A stretch of 46,307 bases of DNA from Oscillatoriales cyanobacterium (GTDB lineage Bacteria > Cyanobacteriota > Cyanobacteriia > Cyanobacteriales > Microcoleaceae): the NCBI GenBank assembly GCA_004292955.1, contig RDXX01000058.1:1-46307 (forward strand), in the 5' to 3' direction. Position numbers and translations under genes: made by a program. A model generated the notes under the pieces. That model did not search any database. It was not told the origin of the DNA and saw only the letters and a list, made by a program, of their open reading frames with translations. Below are positions 16,801 to 24,628 of the stretch, in pieces. Every line of letters begins with the position of its first letter. The stretch's first letter is position 1.

Positions 16801-17023
16801 CGTCCCAGTTGGAGATTTTAGCAGCGATCGAGAAATTTGTTAACAGGAATTGGAAGCCAAAAGCCATGATGACTCCGGCGATTAATGCCACAAAAAACTG
16901 AGGGCTCAGAAACATCAGCCCTCCGAGATCGGGGTGGTCAAACGGGACATCTATTTCTATTGGCATTTGAGCAATATTGAATTTGGGGCTGTACAGCGAC
17001 ATTAATAACTCGCTTTCAAACAT
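13895..17023 (-). CDS. Large membrane protein with about eight tandem helical repeats
   Basis: This 1042-aa protein is not assigned to a named family here. Residues about 35-60, 98-125 and 133-165 are hydrophobic membrane segments, separated by an acidic loop (DDDDDESE). The C-terminal 35 residues are again hydrophobic. Between them, residues about 215-980 contain repeats of roughly 90-95 residues: a YLRNTxKEELNPEGI helix, then FDRDTLVQLLSQREDLSEE, then IESVRD and an Ala/Lys/Gln-rich helix. At least eight 'LLSxRxDxS' cores can be counted. A long rod or coiled domain held at both ends in membrane is suggested, with an envelope-organising, adhesive or mechanosensory role. The start ATG at 17023 has AGGAGG 8 nt upstream. 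It is flanked by repeats with no operon partner. Confidence 0.8.
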   Translation of the reverse strand: MFESELLMSLYSPKFNIAQMPIEIDVPFDHPDLGGLMFLSPQFFVALIAGVIMAFGFQFLLTNFSIAAKISNWDEALPDDDDDESETLGTKVRKIEGLVGGWILVTVNLALFLACFLAVKLTSIASVDGAAIIGVVIWSAYFLTLVWLGSSAVGSMIGSLIKTAFSGIQGVMGTAGSAIGGKMASDQMVNTVEASVAAVRRELGSAVDPDSIRETIQDYVGSLQLPKLDVKEIRGQFEKLLGDTDIKSLAGSDVLKNVNRQTFVDLISSRSDFSKEEINQVADQLEGVWKQTFGKQQDKKDPNLELVDFLKFAAPDLLKSDELNAKLSQILETRENKSESSSGMKRAMLLGVEALVGTVLSRTDLSDLDVEKISGQLQQLTEKGKEQAKSLASKVGDKVPALPFNTAKADVENYLLNAQPWHLNRETIKQEFRDVIYDAEASPGAVLGQLEMLNPEYFAGILRRREGFSPEQAAEISEQLESVRQEVLEIVQGAAGEEQSQDLRSRIENYLRSTGKEELNPEGIEKDFQALLEDRDAGFEALRDRLSHFDRDTLVQLLGQREDFSPEEADQLIGRLESSRDRVISKAQELQEQAKSKAQEVRQKVEEYLRNTNKEELNPEAIEREFQTLLSDPQAGLKALRERLSQFDRDTLVQLLSQRQDLSEEQVNGAIDKIESVRDNIIHAPQIVADKAKQQYEEVTTKIGEYLRHTNLEELDPEGINRDLTKLFENPKEGALALRERLSQVDRETLVKLLSQREDLSEEQVNRTIDRVQDSIRSIVKSPRRLASRAQKTVKDFQGSLENYLRNTDKEELNPDGIKRDLQLLFNEPGAGIQSLGDRLKHFDRGTLVALLSQREDISEEEANQIADRIESVRNEFVEQIQMVQDKFQSTIDGIFSKIRDYLNSLDRPELNYEGIKRDFRKVFDDPQAGFDAIKQRLGEFDRGTLVALLSSRSDISETDAHRIVDQMEGARDSVILRAERLQTEAKKRIKEIKNKTKQQAEDAREAAATAAWWLFGTALTSVVVSALAGAIAVGGISGLFS

Positions 17024-17393
17024 AAATTACCTCCTAAAGTTTGATGCCGAATTAGGCATATTGAAATCTGCCCCTAACTTTTAAGTAGGGGATTTGCAAC
17101 TTTTTAGATGGTGGTTTGTTTCGTCAGGCTTTATCTTACAGAAGCCTTGATTCGTGCAATCCGGATGAGTAGTAAATCAGTTCTCTAGCTATGTCATCCT
17201 TACTGCTGATTATGGCTCTTGAAGCTGAAGAATAAATCCCTCTAAAGTCAGAAATGGTTTTTTTTGTGAGTGATAGCAGCAGAGTTCGCCCAAAAAAGGC
17301 AAGTTGGGTGCATCTAGGCGCAAGCAAATATGTTTGTAGGGGCGAAGCATGACCGCAGTGAATATAAGATTATAACTAATAACTTATATGCGG
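17024..17393. other. Gene-free 370-bp gap
   Basis: No convincing gene is seen. The gap contains the ribosome-binding site and presumably the promoter of the 1042-aa gene, a stem-like duplication of TAGGGG-type sequence near 17085, and most of the family A MITE that starts at 17306. A 63-residue frame at 17136-17327 has no recognisable protein and was not accepted. Confidence 0.6.
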
Positions 17394-17432
17394 TCATGCT
17401 TCGCCCTCTTCAAAAACCAGATCGGCGCACCC
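17306..17432. mobile_element. MITE-like element, family A, copy 2
   Basis: It starts GGGTGCATCT and ends GCGCACCC, with the internal GCATGACCGC...GCGGTCATGC inverted repeat. It shares long identical stretches with copies at 3842-3967 and 39361-39483. Its right part encodes the C-terminus and stop of the DUF4351-like ORF at 17394-17729. Confidence 0.78.
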
Positions 17433-17729
17433 TACATATCGTAGAGTGCGCTCTATAGTTAGGATTCCGTTTGATTTTTCCGGGAGAAAACGAGCTAGTA
17501 ATTCCGGGCGATCGAGCTGCATACTCAGTCGTATGATCTCGATGGGTTCTAGTTGAATCAAAGGCTCAATTATTGGGGCTAATTCTTCATCGATTTCGCC
17601 AAATCTTACTTGTAATATACTCTCAAGAGTCTCGCGTTTACCTTGCTGAATACCTTGCTGAATACCTTGCTGAATACCTTGCTGAGTTGCTTCTTCAAGC
17701 CGTTGTAAATAAAGGGGTAATAGTTCCAT
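17394..17729 (-). CDS. DUF4351-like/Rpn C-terminal fragment (tandem duplicate)
   Basis: This 111-aa ORF matches only the C-terminal part of Rpn-type proteins: MELLPLYLQRLEEA, three GIQQ repeats, then ESILQVRFGEIDEELAPIIEPLIQLEP and LDRPELLARF. It is a paralogue of the ORF at 17810-18139, and the flanking GCGCACCCTACA...AGTGCGCT...AGGATTCCG is duplicated too, so about 360 bp was duplicated in tandem. No nuclease domain is attached. The last residues (DLVFEEGEA) and the TGA come from the family A MITE. It is probably a non-functional fragment, though the ORF itself is intact. Confidence 0.6.
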   Translation of the reverse strand: MELLPLYLQRLEEATQQGIQQGIQQGIQQGKRETLESILQVRFGEIDEELAPIIEPLIQLEPIEIIRLSMQLDRPELLARFLPEKSNGILTIERTLRYVGCADLVFEEGEA

Positions 17730-17809
17730 AATTAACTCCGCATTTTCTCGATGATAAATAATAAAATGATATTTAGCGCACCCTACAGATTGTAAAGTGC
17801 GCTGCTGAG

Positions 17810-18139
17810 TCAGGATTCCGGTTGATTTTTTTGTTCAAAACGAGCTAGTAATTCAGAGCGATCGAGCTGCCTAATTAGTCGCGTGCGATCGAGAGGTTCT
17901 AGCTCAATCAAAGGCTCGATTATTTGGGCTAATGGTTCATCAATTTCGCCAAATTTAACTTGTAGCATACTCTCAACTATCAGGCGTTGACTGCGCTGGA
18001 GACCTTCTTGGATACCTCGCTGAAGACCTTCTTGGAGACCTTCTTGGATACCTTGCTGAATACCTTGCTGAATACCTTGCTGAATACCTTGCTGAGTTGC
18101 TTCTTCAAGCCGTTTTAAATAGAGCGGTGACAGTTCCAT
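17810..18139 (-). pseudogene. C-terminal half of an Rpn-type gene interrupted by an in-frame stop
   Basis: This 109-aa ORF (MELSPLYLKRLEEATQQ, eight GIQ/GLQ units, then VKFGEIDEPLAQIIEPL and LDRSELLARF) is in the same frame as the ORF at 18182-18799. Reading through the TGA at 18182-18184 gives YNLRTI-stop-EVRQDIDREDRELIMELSP, which restores the layout expected for a single protein of about 330 residues. The two ORFs are therefore one gene with a nonsense codon. The Gln/Gly-rich linker would be a flexible or coiled region. Confidence 0.72.
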
Positions 18140-18181
18140 AATTAACTCCCGATCTTCTCGATCTATGTCTTGGCGGACTTC

Positions 18182-18799
18182 TCATATCGTTCGCAAGTTG
18201 TACAACAATTCTAACGCGTTCAACCGAAACAAATTATCAGACGGTAATTCTCTCAATTCGGCAATAGCTTGCTTTTGCACGTTTCCCTTCCCCAAAACCC
18301 TCAGCCACAGCGTTTCGGGAGTGCGGGGGAGTTGGTGAATAGCAATGATTGCTGCTTTCAGAGACACATTCAAAAAATAAACTCCACTTACCCAATTTTC
18401 AGGTTCAGAAGTCGCCCCAAATCCAGCTAGCATCGCATCGGAAACAGTCGGCGACAGTATCCAGAGTTGCGGCAAATCAGCCTCTGCAATCCGGGTATTA
18501 TCTCTAGTGGCGACTCGTTCATATTCGGCATGGACATCAAAGAGTTTACCCAGACAACTGCGAATTTCTCCGGTTTGCACAGGACTGCGGAATGGTTCAA
18601 TTACAGCGGGTTTTGCTGCAATTTGACCCAGAATGCCGAGGGCTGTGGGTTCTACATCCGGTTCCGCTTTTGGGGCAAAAAAAACGTCAATCTGCCTCAC
18701 TTCTCCAGCAATGTCATGGCTGGTTGCGACATTACCGAGAGGGGTTAATAGTTCTTTGAGATATTGTTTTGCGAATTGATCGTGAATGAATCTGGTCAT
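18182..18799 (-). pseudogene. Rpn/PD-(D/E)XK nuclease-like N-terminal domain, truncated by TGA
   Basis: This 205-aa ORF looks like the N-terminal domain of cyanobacterial Rpn-type (YhgA-like transposase/nuclease) proteins: MTRFIHDQFAKQYLKELLTPLG, then REVRQIDVFF-like sequence (AGEVRQIDVFFAPK), then LPQLWILSPT and IAIHQLPRTPETLWLR. The acidic and Lys residues of a PD-(D/E)XK core are plausible around VRQIDVFF, but a complete active site is not clear. The natural C-terminal half continues in frame after one TGA (17810-18139). Loss of the tail may leave a working domain or mark decay; a sequencing error cannot be excluded. Confidence 0.7.
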
Positions 18800-18975
18800 G
18801 AAAATTATCAGCTATAAACTGTTTAAAAACCTCGCTATCAACCAATACCGTTGGGTTAAAACCGTCTTGGAGTCAAAACGATCGCAAAAATAGACTCTGC
18901 GTTGGCGAAGCCTGCCCGAAGGGCTTATGCTTCGTTCCTCTCTTCGGACAAGCCTAACTGAACCGTATTGAGCTA

Positions 18976-19010
18976 TCAACTGTCAACTGTCAACTGTCAA
19001 CTGTCAACTG
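18976..19010. repeat. Heptamer array (TCAACTG)x5
   Basis: Five perfect copies read TTGACAG-type on the reverse strand. The array contains the TGA stop (18990-18992) of the 133-aa ORF. Similar arrays occur at 36067-36099, 43731-43758 and 44719-44746. Confidence 0.92.
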
Positions 19011-19391
19011 TTTGCAGCATTTCCCCTCACAGTTGCGCCGGCTGCGAATACAGCCGTACTCCTCAAAACGTTCGCTGTGTTTGCGAACAGTAGGATAGGC
19101 TACCAGATGTAAAGGAATTCCGATTAATTTGTACAGCAATCGACCAGCAGCATGAAGAATATCCCAAATTTCGCTTAAGTTAGGTTCTCGCACAAATTCT
19201 CCAATTTCATCTTGTAATGCAATCCACTGAGATAGGAGAGTAGGATGGTGACAATTATCAAATGCTGCCATACCTTTTTGATAATTTTTCCAAAGTTTAT
19301 TCATAGATTTCATCAAATCAGGCTGAGTTCTGATAATATCAGAAGTTAATCTGAGATGACAATTATCCGGTATTTTAAGGAAATCAGCCAA
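18990..19391 (-). CDS. Hypothetical protein divergent from proS
   Basis: This frame of up to 133 aa has no recognised domain. It is helix-rich with [33 protein letters not shown] and [16 protein letters not shown]. The frame start is a TTG sharing one base with the proS ATG, which leaves no room for a promoter; ATGs at 19313 (Met27) or 19304 (Met30) are alternative starts but have weak ribosome-binding sites. The last residues (QLTVDS) and the stop lie inside a TTGACAG heptamer array, so the C-terminus is repeat-derived. The Cys-rich CNCEGKCC-like segment near the end is unusual. Whether it is expressed is uncertain. Confidence 0.5.
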   Translation of the reverse strand: MADFLKIPDNCHLRLTSDIIRTQPDLMKSMNKLWKNYQKGMAAFDNCHHPTLLSQWIALQDEIGEFVREPNLSEIWDILHAAGRLLYKLIGIPLHLVAYPTVRKHSERFEEYGCIRSRRNCEGKCCKQLTVDS

Positions 19392-21196
19392 TGCGACTCT
19401 CTCAAATGCTTTTCGTCACCCTGCGGGAAGACCCCGCAGAAGCAGAAATCCCCAGCCACAAACTATTACTCCGTGCTGGATACATCCGACGCATCGGTAG
19501 CGGTATTTACGCTTATCTCCCTTTGATGTGGCGAGTTCTTAAAAAAGTATCCCAAATTGTGCGCGAAGAAATGGACGCTACCGGCGCTCAAGAATGTCTC
19601 CTCCCGCAACTGCAACCGGCCGATTTGTGGCGGGAATCCGGCCGCTGGGATACCTACACTCAAGCTGAAGGTATTATGTTTGCTATGAAGGATAGGCAGC
19701 AGCGAGAAGTTGGACTGGGCCCGACTCACGAAGAGGTAATTACTACAATTGCTAAGGATATGATTCGTTCTTATCGGCAATTACCCGTACATCTCTATCA
19801 AATTCAAACTAAGTTTCGTGATGAAATTCGCCCGCGTTTTGGGTTGATGCGTGGCCGCGAATTTATTATGAAAGATGGCTATTCTTTTCACACGAGTGAA
19901 GAAAGTTTGAAGAAAACTTATCAGGATATGGCTCAAGCTTACAGCAATATGCTGCGCCGATCGGGCTTGGAATTCCGAGCGGTAGATGCTGATTCTGGTG
20001 CGATTGGCGGCTCTGGTTCTCAAGAGTTTATGGTGCTGGCAGAAGCGGGTGAGGATGAAGTTCTATATACTGAAGATGGTCAGTATGCTGCTAATGTGGA
20101 GAAGGCTGTGTCGATGCCTGCTGATGCCCAAGCTTCGCCTTTTGCAAGTTTTGAAAAGCGGGAAACGCCGGGAACTGAAACAATTGCTAAACTTTGCAAG
20201 TTTTTGAAGTGTTCTCCGACGCAAGTTGTCAAAAATGTGCTTTATCAGGCTGTTTATGATAATGGCATGACTGTCTTGGTGTTGGTAAGCATTCGCGGTG
20301 ACCAAGATGTGAATCAGGTAAAGTTGCTGAATGAATTGACAAAGTTAGCGGGAAATTATCAAGCTAAAACTGTTTTGTTTTTGACTGTTCCTGATGTGGA
20401 AGCTCAGCGGAAATGGGCGGCTAAATCTTTGCCTCTGGGTTATATGGCTCCGGATGTTGCTGATGATTATATCGCTGGAAGTAAGGAGGTAAATTCTAAG
20501 TTTTTGCGTTTGATCGATCGCACTGCCGTCGATCTAACAAACTTTGTCACTGGTTCTAACGAGTCAGGATACCACGTGGTCGGCGCCAATTGGGGTAAAG
20601 AATTTCCTCTGCCAGCAACGGTTGTGGGCGTCAGAACTGCTAAAAAGGGCGATCGGGCGGTGCACAATCCCGAACAAACTTTGCAAACCGCCAGAGGCAT
20701 CGAAGTCGGCCACATCTTCCAATTAGGCACCAAATACTCGCAAGCCATGGGCGCCACCTACACCAGCGAACAAGGCGAAGAAATGCCCTTTATCATGGGC
20801 TGCTACGGCGTCGGCGTGTCGCGGCTGGCTCAATCTGCGGTAGAACAATCCTACGATAAAGACGGAATAATCTGGCCAGTGGCGATCGCGCCGTATCACG
20901 CCATCATTAGCATCCCCAATATTTCCGACGCCCAACAAGTAGAAGTCGCCGAAAAACTCTACAATGAACTCAACCAATCCGGAATTGAAACCTTACTAGA
21001 TGACCGCGACGAACGAGCAGGAGTTAAATTCAAAGATGCAGATTTAATCGGCATTCCCTATCGCATTGTTCCGGGTCGTTCGGTGAAATTAGGGAAAGTT
21101 GAAGTTGTGGAAAGAGCAACTCACAAAGCCCATGAAATTCTGATTGAGGAAGTCAATTCTACTTTAAAACAGTGGATTGATGCTGCCATCAAATAA
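19391..21196 (+). CDS. proS: Proline--tRNA ligase
   Basis: This 601-aa class II aminoacyl-tRNA synthetase charges tRNA-Pro. Motif 2 is visible as [28 protein letters not shown] near residues 140-166. The bacterial-type INS editing domain (residues about 225-380; [19 protein letters not shown] onward) is present, motif 3 is [18 protein letters not shown] near 470, and the anticodon-binding domain ([15 protein letters not shown] to the end) follows. The length is normal for the prokaryotic-type enzyme. [19 protein letters not shown] is the usual cyanobacterial N-terminus, so the start is secure. The stop is followed after about 14 bp by a family B MITE. Confidence 0.97.
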   Translation: MRLSQMLFVTLREDPAEAEIPSHKLLLRAGYIRRIGSGIYAYLPLMWRVLKKVSQIVREEMDATGAQECLLPQLQPADLWRESGRWDTYTQAEGIMFAMKDRQQREVGLGPTHEEVITTIAKDMIRSYRQLPVHLYQIQTKFRDEIRPRFGLMRGREFIMKDGYSFHTSEESLKKTYQDMAQAYSNMLRRSGLEFRAVDADSGAIGGSGSQEFMVLAEAGEDEVLYTEDGQYAANVEKAVSMPADAQASPFASFEKRETPGTETIAKLCKFLKCSPTQVVKNVLYQAVYDNGMTVLVLVSIRGDQDVNQVKLLNELTKLAGNYQAKTVLFLTVPDVEAQRKWAAKSLPLGYMAPDVADDYIAGSKEVNSKFLRLIDRTAVDLTNFVTGSNESGYHVVGANWGKEFPLPATVVGVRTAKKGDRAVHNPEQTLQTARGIEVGHIFQLGTKYSQAMGATYTSEQGEEMPFIMGCYGVGVSRLAQSAVEQSYDKDGIIWPVAIAPYHAIISIPNISDAQQVEVAEKLYNELNQSGIETLLDDRDERAGVKFKDADLIGIPYRIVPGRSVKLGKVEVVERATHKAHEILIEEVNSTLKQWIDAAIK

Positions 21197-21210
21197 GTTT
21201 TTGTAACGGT

Positions 21211-21360
21211 AATACCAATTTAATGTGAAGTTGCATATATCTCGATCCCCTAAATTCCCCTGGTGGGAGGGGGGACTTTGACCGGAATCTTGTCCCCCCC
21301 TTAATTAAGGGGGGTTAGGGGGGATCGGATTCGGGAGTAGCCTCACAAAAAATTGGTATA
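21211..21360. mobile_element. MITE-like element, family B, copy 1
   Basis: This element of about 150 bp has ends ATACCAATTTAATGTGA and the inverse AAAAAATTGGTAT. It carries an internal C-rich/G-rich inverted repeat (CCCCCCTTAATTAAGGGGGG). A second copy is at 41675-41822. A TA target dinucleotide is possible at the ends, as in IS630/Tc1-type elements; that assignment is inference. Confidence 0.78.
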
Positions 21361-21443
21361 AGGTGCTTGCTGCACCTACATTGAGGCTAGCAAGGTGCGC
21401 GCAGCGCACCCTACATAAACTTATATAAAACTTAAAACTCGAC

Positions 21444-24416
21444 ATGAATCTGAACCTAAATCAGTTTCTTCGATTCCCTCAATCCCGAATAGGGCGCTAC
21501 TTAGCCCAAGTAACTCTCGTGGCGATCGCTTACGCCGTGGGGGCGAGGCTAGCATTTGCAATTCAAGGTGTCAATCCCTTTGCTTCCTCGGTGTGGCCGC
21601 CCGCAGGAATTGCACAAGCCGGACTTTTATTGTTTGGCCCAAAAGCCTGGCCTGCGATTGTTTTGGGTATATTTTTCCTCAATTTAGTTAACCCAAGCGA
21701 ACAGATATTTGCAATTTGGGTGGGAGGCAACGTAGGAGCAGTTTTGCAAGCTGTTTTTGCAGCCACTGTGCTGCGCTGGCTGGGGTTTCGTCCGTCTCTA
21801 GAACGTTTGAAAGATGTAGTTAATTTAATTTTATTGGGCGGTTTAGTTTCTACTCAGATTAGTTGCACTATTGGCGCGTTTTCCATATATTTAGCTGGCA
21901 AAGTAGATTGGGCAGAATACTGGTCGCTCCGGTGGAATTGGTGGCTGGGAGATGCAATGGGAGTTTTAATTTTAACTCCTTTGATTTTAATATTTTTGCG
22001 TCCTAAGGCAACCGCCGATCGCTTAAAAAGACAAACCGAACTCCCTAAAAATTATTTAATTTGGCGGGGAGTATGGTTAATATTATTAATTGGGGTAAGC
22101 TGGCTTGTCTTTGAGTCAAAAAATGAAGCTTCTATTTCTCGCTATCCCCTGGAATATTTGCCGTTTCCTTTGATAATTTGGGCGTCGCTCCAATTCGGTC
22201 AGCGGGCCGCTGTCTTAGGATCGTTTCTTGTGTCAAGTATCGCAATTTTTGGCAGTTCTCACGGATCTGGGCCATTTATAGCTAAAGCCGAAAATATTAG
22301 TCAGGCTATCTTATTTTTACAAGCTTTTATGGCGGTAGTTACGATTACTTCGTTGTTATTAGCCGCGACGGTAGCCGAACGCGCGGAGGCAGAAAAATCT
22401 CTGCGAGTAAGCGAAATTAAATATCGAGAATTGGTGGAAAATGCTAACAGTATTATTGTCAAACTATCTCCCGACGGCACGATTACTTTTTTTAATGAGT
22501 TTGCAGAAATATTCTTTGGCTACAATCAGGAAGAAATCCTGGGGAAAAGTGCTGTGGGAACAATCATTCCCATGAGCGACATCGAAGGGAATAACTTAGA
22601 GTTGGTTTACAATCAGATTTTACAAAATCCCGATCGCTTTACTAGCTATGAAAATGAAAATATTCGGCGTAACGGATCTCGCGTTTGGGTGTCTTGGGCA
22701 AATAAGCCGCTGGTTGATGCAGCAGGAGAACTTTTGGGCATCCTCTGCATCGGGACAGATATCACCGATCGCCGAAAAGCTGAAATAGAGCTGCTTCATC
22801 TGAACGAAAAGCTGGAAATCCGAGTTGCAGAGCGGACAAATGCCCTGAAACAAAGCGAACTTCAGCTACAGAAACAGAAATCGGCATTAATTGATTTAGC
22901 CAAAAATAAAGCGCTGAATCAAGGCGACTTAACCAAAGCGCTTCAAGAAATCACTGAAACTGCTAGCCGTACTCTGGAAGTTGCGCGATCGAGTATCTGG
23001 TTGTACGATCGCCCTAAATCCAAGATGGAGTGCCTGGATTTGTTCGATCGCGCCCTCAACCAGCACTCAGAGGGTATGGAATTAGCAGAAGCAGACTATC
23101 CTGTCTATTTTCAAGCACTCCGAGAAGAGCGCGCAATTGCTGCCTTTGACGCCCAAAAAGATTTTAGAACTAGAGAATTTGTGGAAGCTTACCTAATTCC
23201 GTTAGGCATCACTTCCATGCTAGATACGCCGATTCAGATAGGCGGAGAAACAGCAGGAGTCCTCTGTTTAGAACACGTAGGAATGCCGCGTTATTGGACT
23301 ATCGAAGAACAAAGTTTCGCTGTTTCTCTAACAGACTCTGTAACTTTTGCAGTGGAAGCGCGAGAACGCCAGCGCGCTGAAGCAGCCCTGCGACAAGCTG
23401 AGGCAAAATACCGCAGCATATTTGAAAATGCGATCGTCGGCATCTTTCAAACTACTCCAGATGGAGAATATCTTAGCGTCAACCCAGCTTTAATTCGCAT
23501 TTATGGTTACAGTTCCTGTGAGGAAATGCTGGAAAAGTTAACTGATATCAACCGCCAGCTATATGTAGACCCGGAACGCCGCGCCGAAGTCATCCACTTA
23601 ATGCGAACAAACGGCAAAGTATCGGATTTTGAATCTCAAGTTTACCGCCAAGATGGCAGTATAATTTGGATTTCCGAAAATGCTTATACTGTCTGCGACA
23701 TACATGGAAATTTGCTTTATTACGAAGGTACTGTCGAAGATATCACAACTCGCAAAGAAGCTGAAGCAGCTTTGCGCTTAGAACAAGAAAAATCTGACCG
23801 TCTCCTCCTCAACGTTTTGCCGCAAGCGATCGCCGAAAGACTCAAACAAGACCAAAGCATCATCGCCGATACTTTTGCCGAAGTCACAGTATTGTTTGCA
23901 GATATAGTCGGTTTTACTCAAATTAGCTCCCAAATTTCTCCGCCGGAATTAGTTTCCTTGCTTAACGAGATTTTTTCGACATTCGATCGCCTAGCCCAAA
24001 AGCACGGATTGGAAAAAATCAAAACCATTGGTGACGCTTATATGGTAGTTGGAGGGCTGCCGATGCCCCGCAGCGATCACGCAGAGGCGATCGCCCAAAT
24101 GGCCCTGGATATGCAGCAGGCAATTATTGACTTCAGCAATACCAACAATCAAGATTTCAGCATCAGAATCGGCATCAACAGCGGCCCGGTTGTCGCCGGA
24201 GTCATCGGCATCAAAAAATTTATCTACGATTTGTGGGGAGACACAGTTAACACCGCTTCCCGTATGGAATCTCACGGCTTACCCGGTCAAATTCAAGTTA
24301 CATCTGCAACTTACGAGCGATTGCAGGACAAGTATTTATTAGAAAGTCGCGGCACCATTGAAGTCAAAGGCAAAGGCGAGATGAACACTTATTTTCTCAC
24401 AGGAATCAAGTTATAA
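21444..24416 (+). CDS. MASE1-PAS-GAF-PAS adenylate cyclase
   Basis: This 990-aa membrane sensor begins with a MASE1 integral membrane domain (residues about 15-310; VWPPAGIAQAGLLLFG, then WWLGDAMGVLILTPLILIFL). PAS1 (about 324-455), GAF (about 480-640), PAS2 (about 652-772) and a class III cyclase (about 800-985) follow. The cyclase has both metal Asp residues (LFADIVGF; TIGDAYM), the adenine-selecting Lys (EKIKTIGD) and Asp (IYDLWGDTVN), and the transition-state Asn/Arg (NTASRME), so ATP rather than GTP is predicted. The product is cAMP. The paralogue at 24629-26692 is in tandem, 212 bp downstream. Confidence 0.92.
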   Translation: MNLNLNQFLRFPQSRIGRYLAQVTLVAIAYAVGARLAFAIQGVNPFASSVWPPAGIAQAGLLLFGPKAWPAIVLGIFFLNLVNPSEQIFAIWVGGNVGAVLQAVFAATVLRWLGFRPSLERLKDVVNLILLGGLVSTQISCTIGAFSIYLAGKVDWAEYWSLRWNWWLGDAMGVLILTPLILIFLRPKATADRLKRQTELPKNYLIWRGVWLILLIGVSWLVFESKNEASISRYPLEYLPFPLIIWASLQFGQRAAVLGSFLVSSIAIFGSSHGSGPFIAKAENISQAILFLQAFMAVVTITSLLLAATVAERAEAEKSLRVSEIKYRELVENANSIIVKLSPDGTITFFNEFAEIFFGYNQEEILGKSAVGTIIPMSDIEGNNLELVYNQILQNPDRFTSYENENIRRNGSRVWVSWANKPLVDAAGELLGILCIGTDITDRRKAEIELLHLNEKLEIRVAERTNALKQSELQLQKQKSALIDLAKNKALNQGDLTKALQEITETASRTLEVARSSIWLYDRPKSKMECLDLFDRALNQHSEGMELAEADYPVYFQALREERAIAAFDAQKDFRTREFVEAYLIPLGITSMLDTPIQIGGETAGVLCLEHVGMPRYWTIEEQSFAVSLTDSVTFAVEARERQRAEAALRQAEAKYRSIFENAIVGIFQTTPDGEYLSVNPALIRIYGYSSCEEMLEKLTDINRQLYVDPERRAEVIHLMRTNGKVSDFESQVYRQDGSIIWISENAYTVCDIHGNLLYYEGTVEDITTRKEAEAALRLEQEKSDRLLLNVLPQAIAERLKQDQSIIADTFAEVTVLFADIVGFTQISSQISPPELVSLLNEIFSTFDRLAQKHGLEKIKTIGDAYMVVGGLPMPRSDHAEAIAQMALDMQQAIIDFSNTNNQDFSIRIGINSGPVVAGVIGIKKFIYDLWGDTVNTASRMESHGLPGQIQVTSATYERLQDKYLLESRGTIEVKGKGEMNTYFLTGIKL

Positions 24417-24628
24417 AATAAGGAAAATGAAAGAGGCAAAAAGGAAGAAGTAATAGTAGTTGTAGGGTGTGTCGCTAGTGAAAAAACCTCAATTTAAATC
24501 AATTTTTTGAGTAGCAACGCACCTGTGCTTAGCCCGTACAAACAAAGCCAACAATTCTATTTAAATAATTAAAAATTCCCTAATAGTTTTGACGGTTGGT
24601 ATAGTTAGTTAAAAATATAAAAGTCACT

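Noticed and set aside
17136..17327. 63-aa reverse ORF
   Set aside because: No recognisable protein, no good ribosome-binding site, and it enters the family A MITE.
19466..20305. Reverse-strand ORFs inside proS
   Set aside because: They are shadow frames of a well-supported essential gene.
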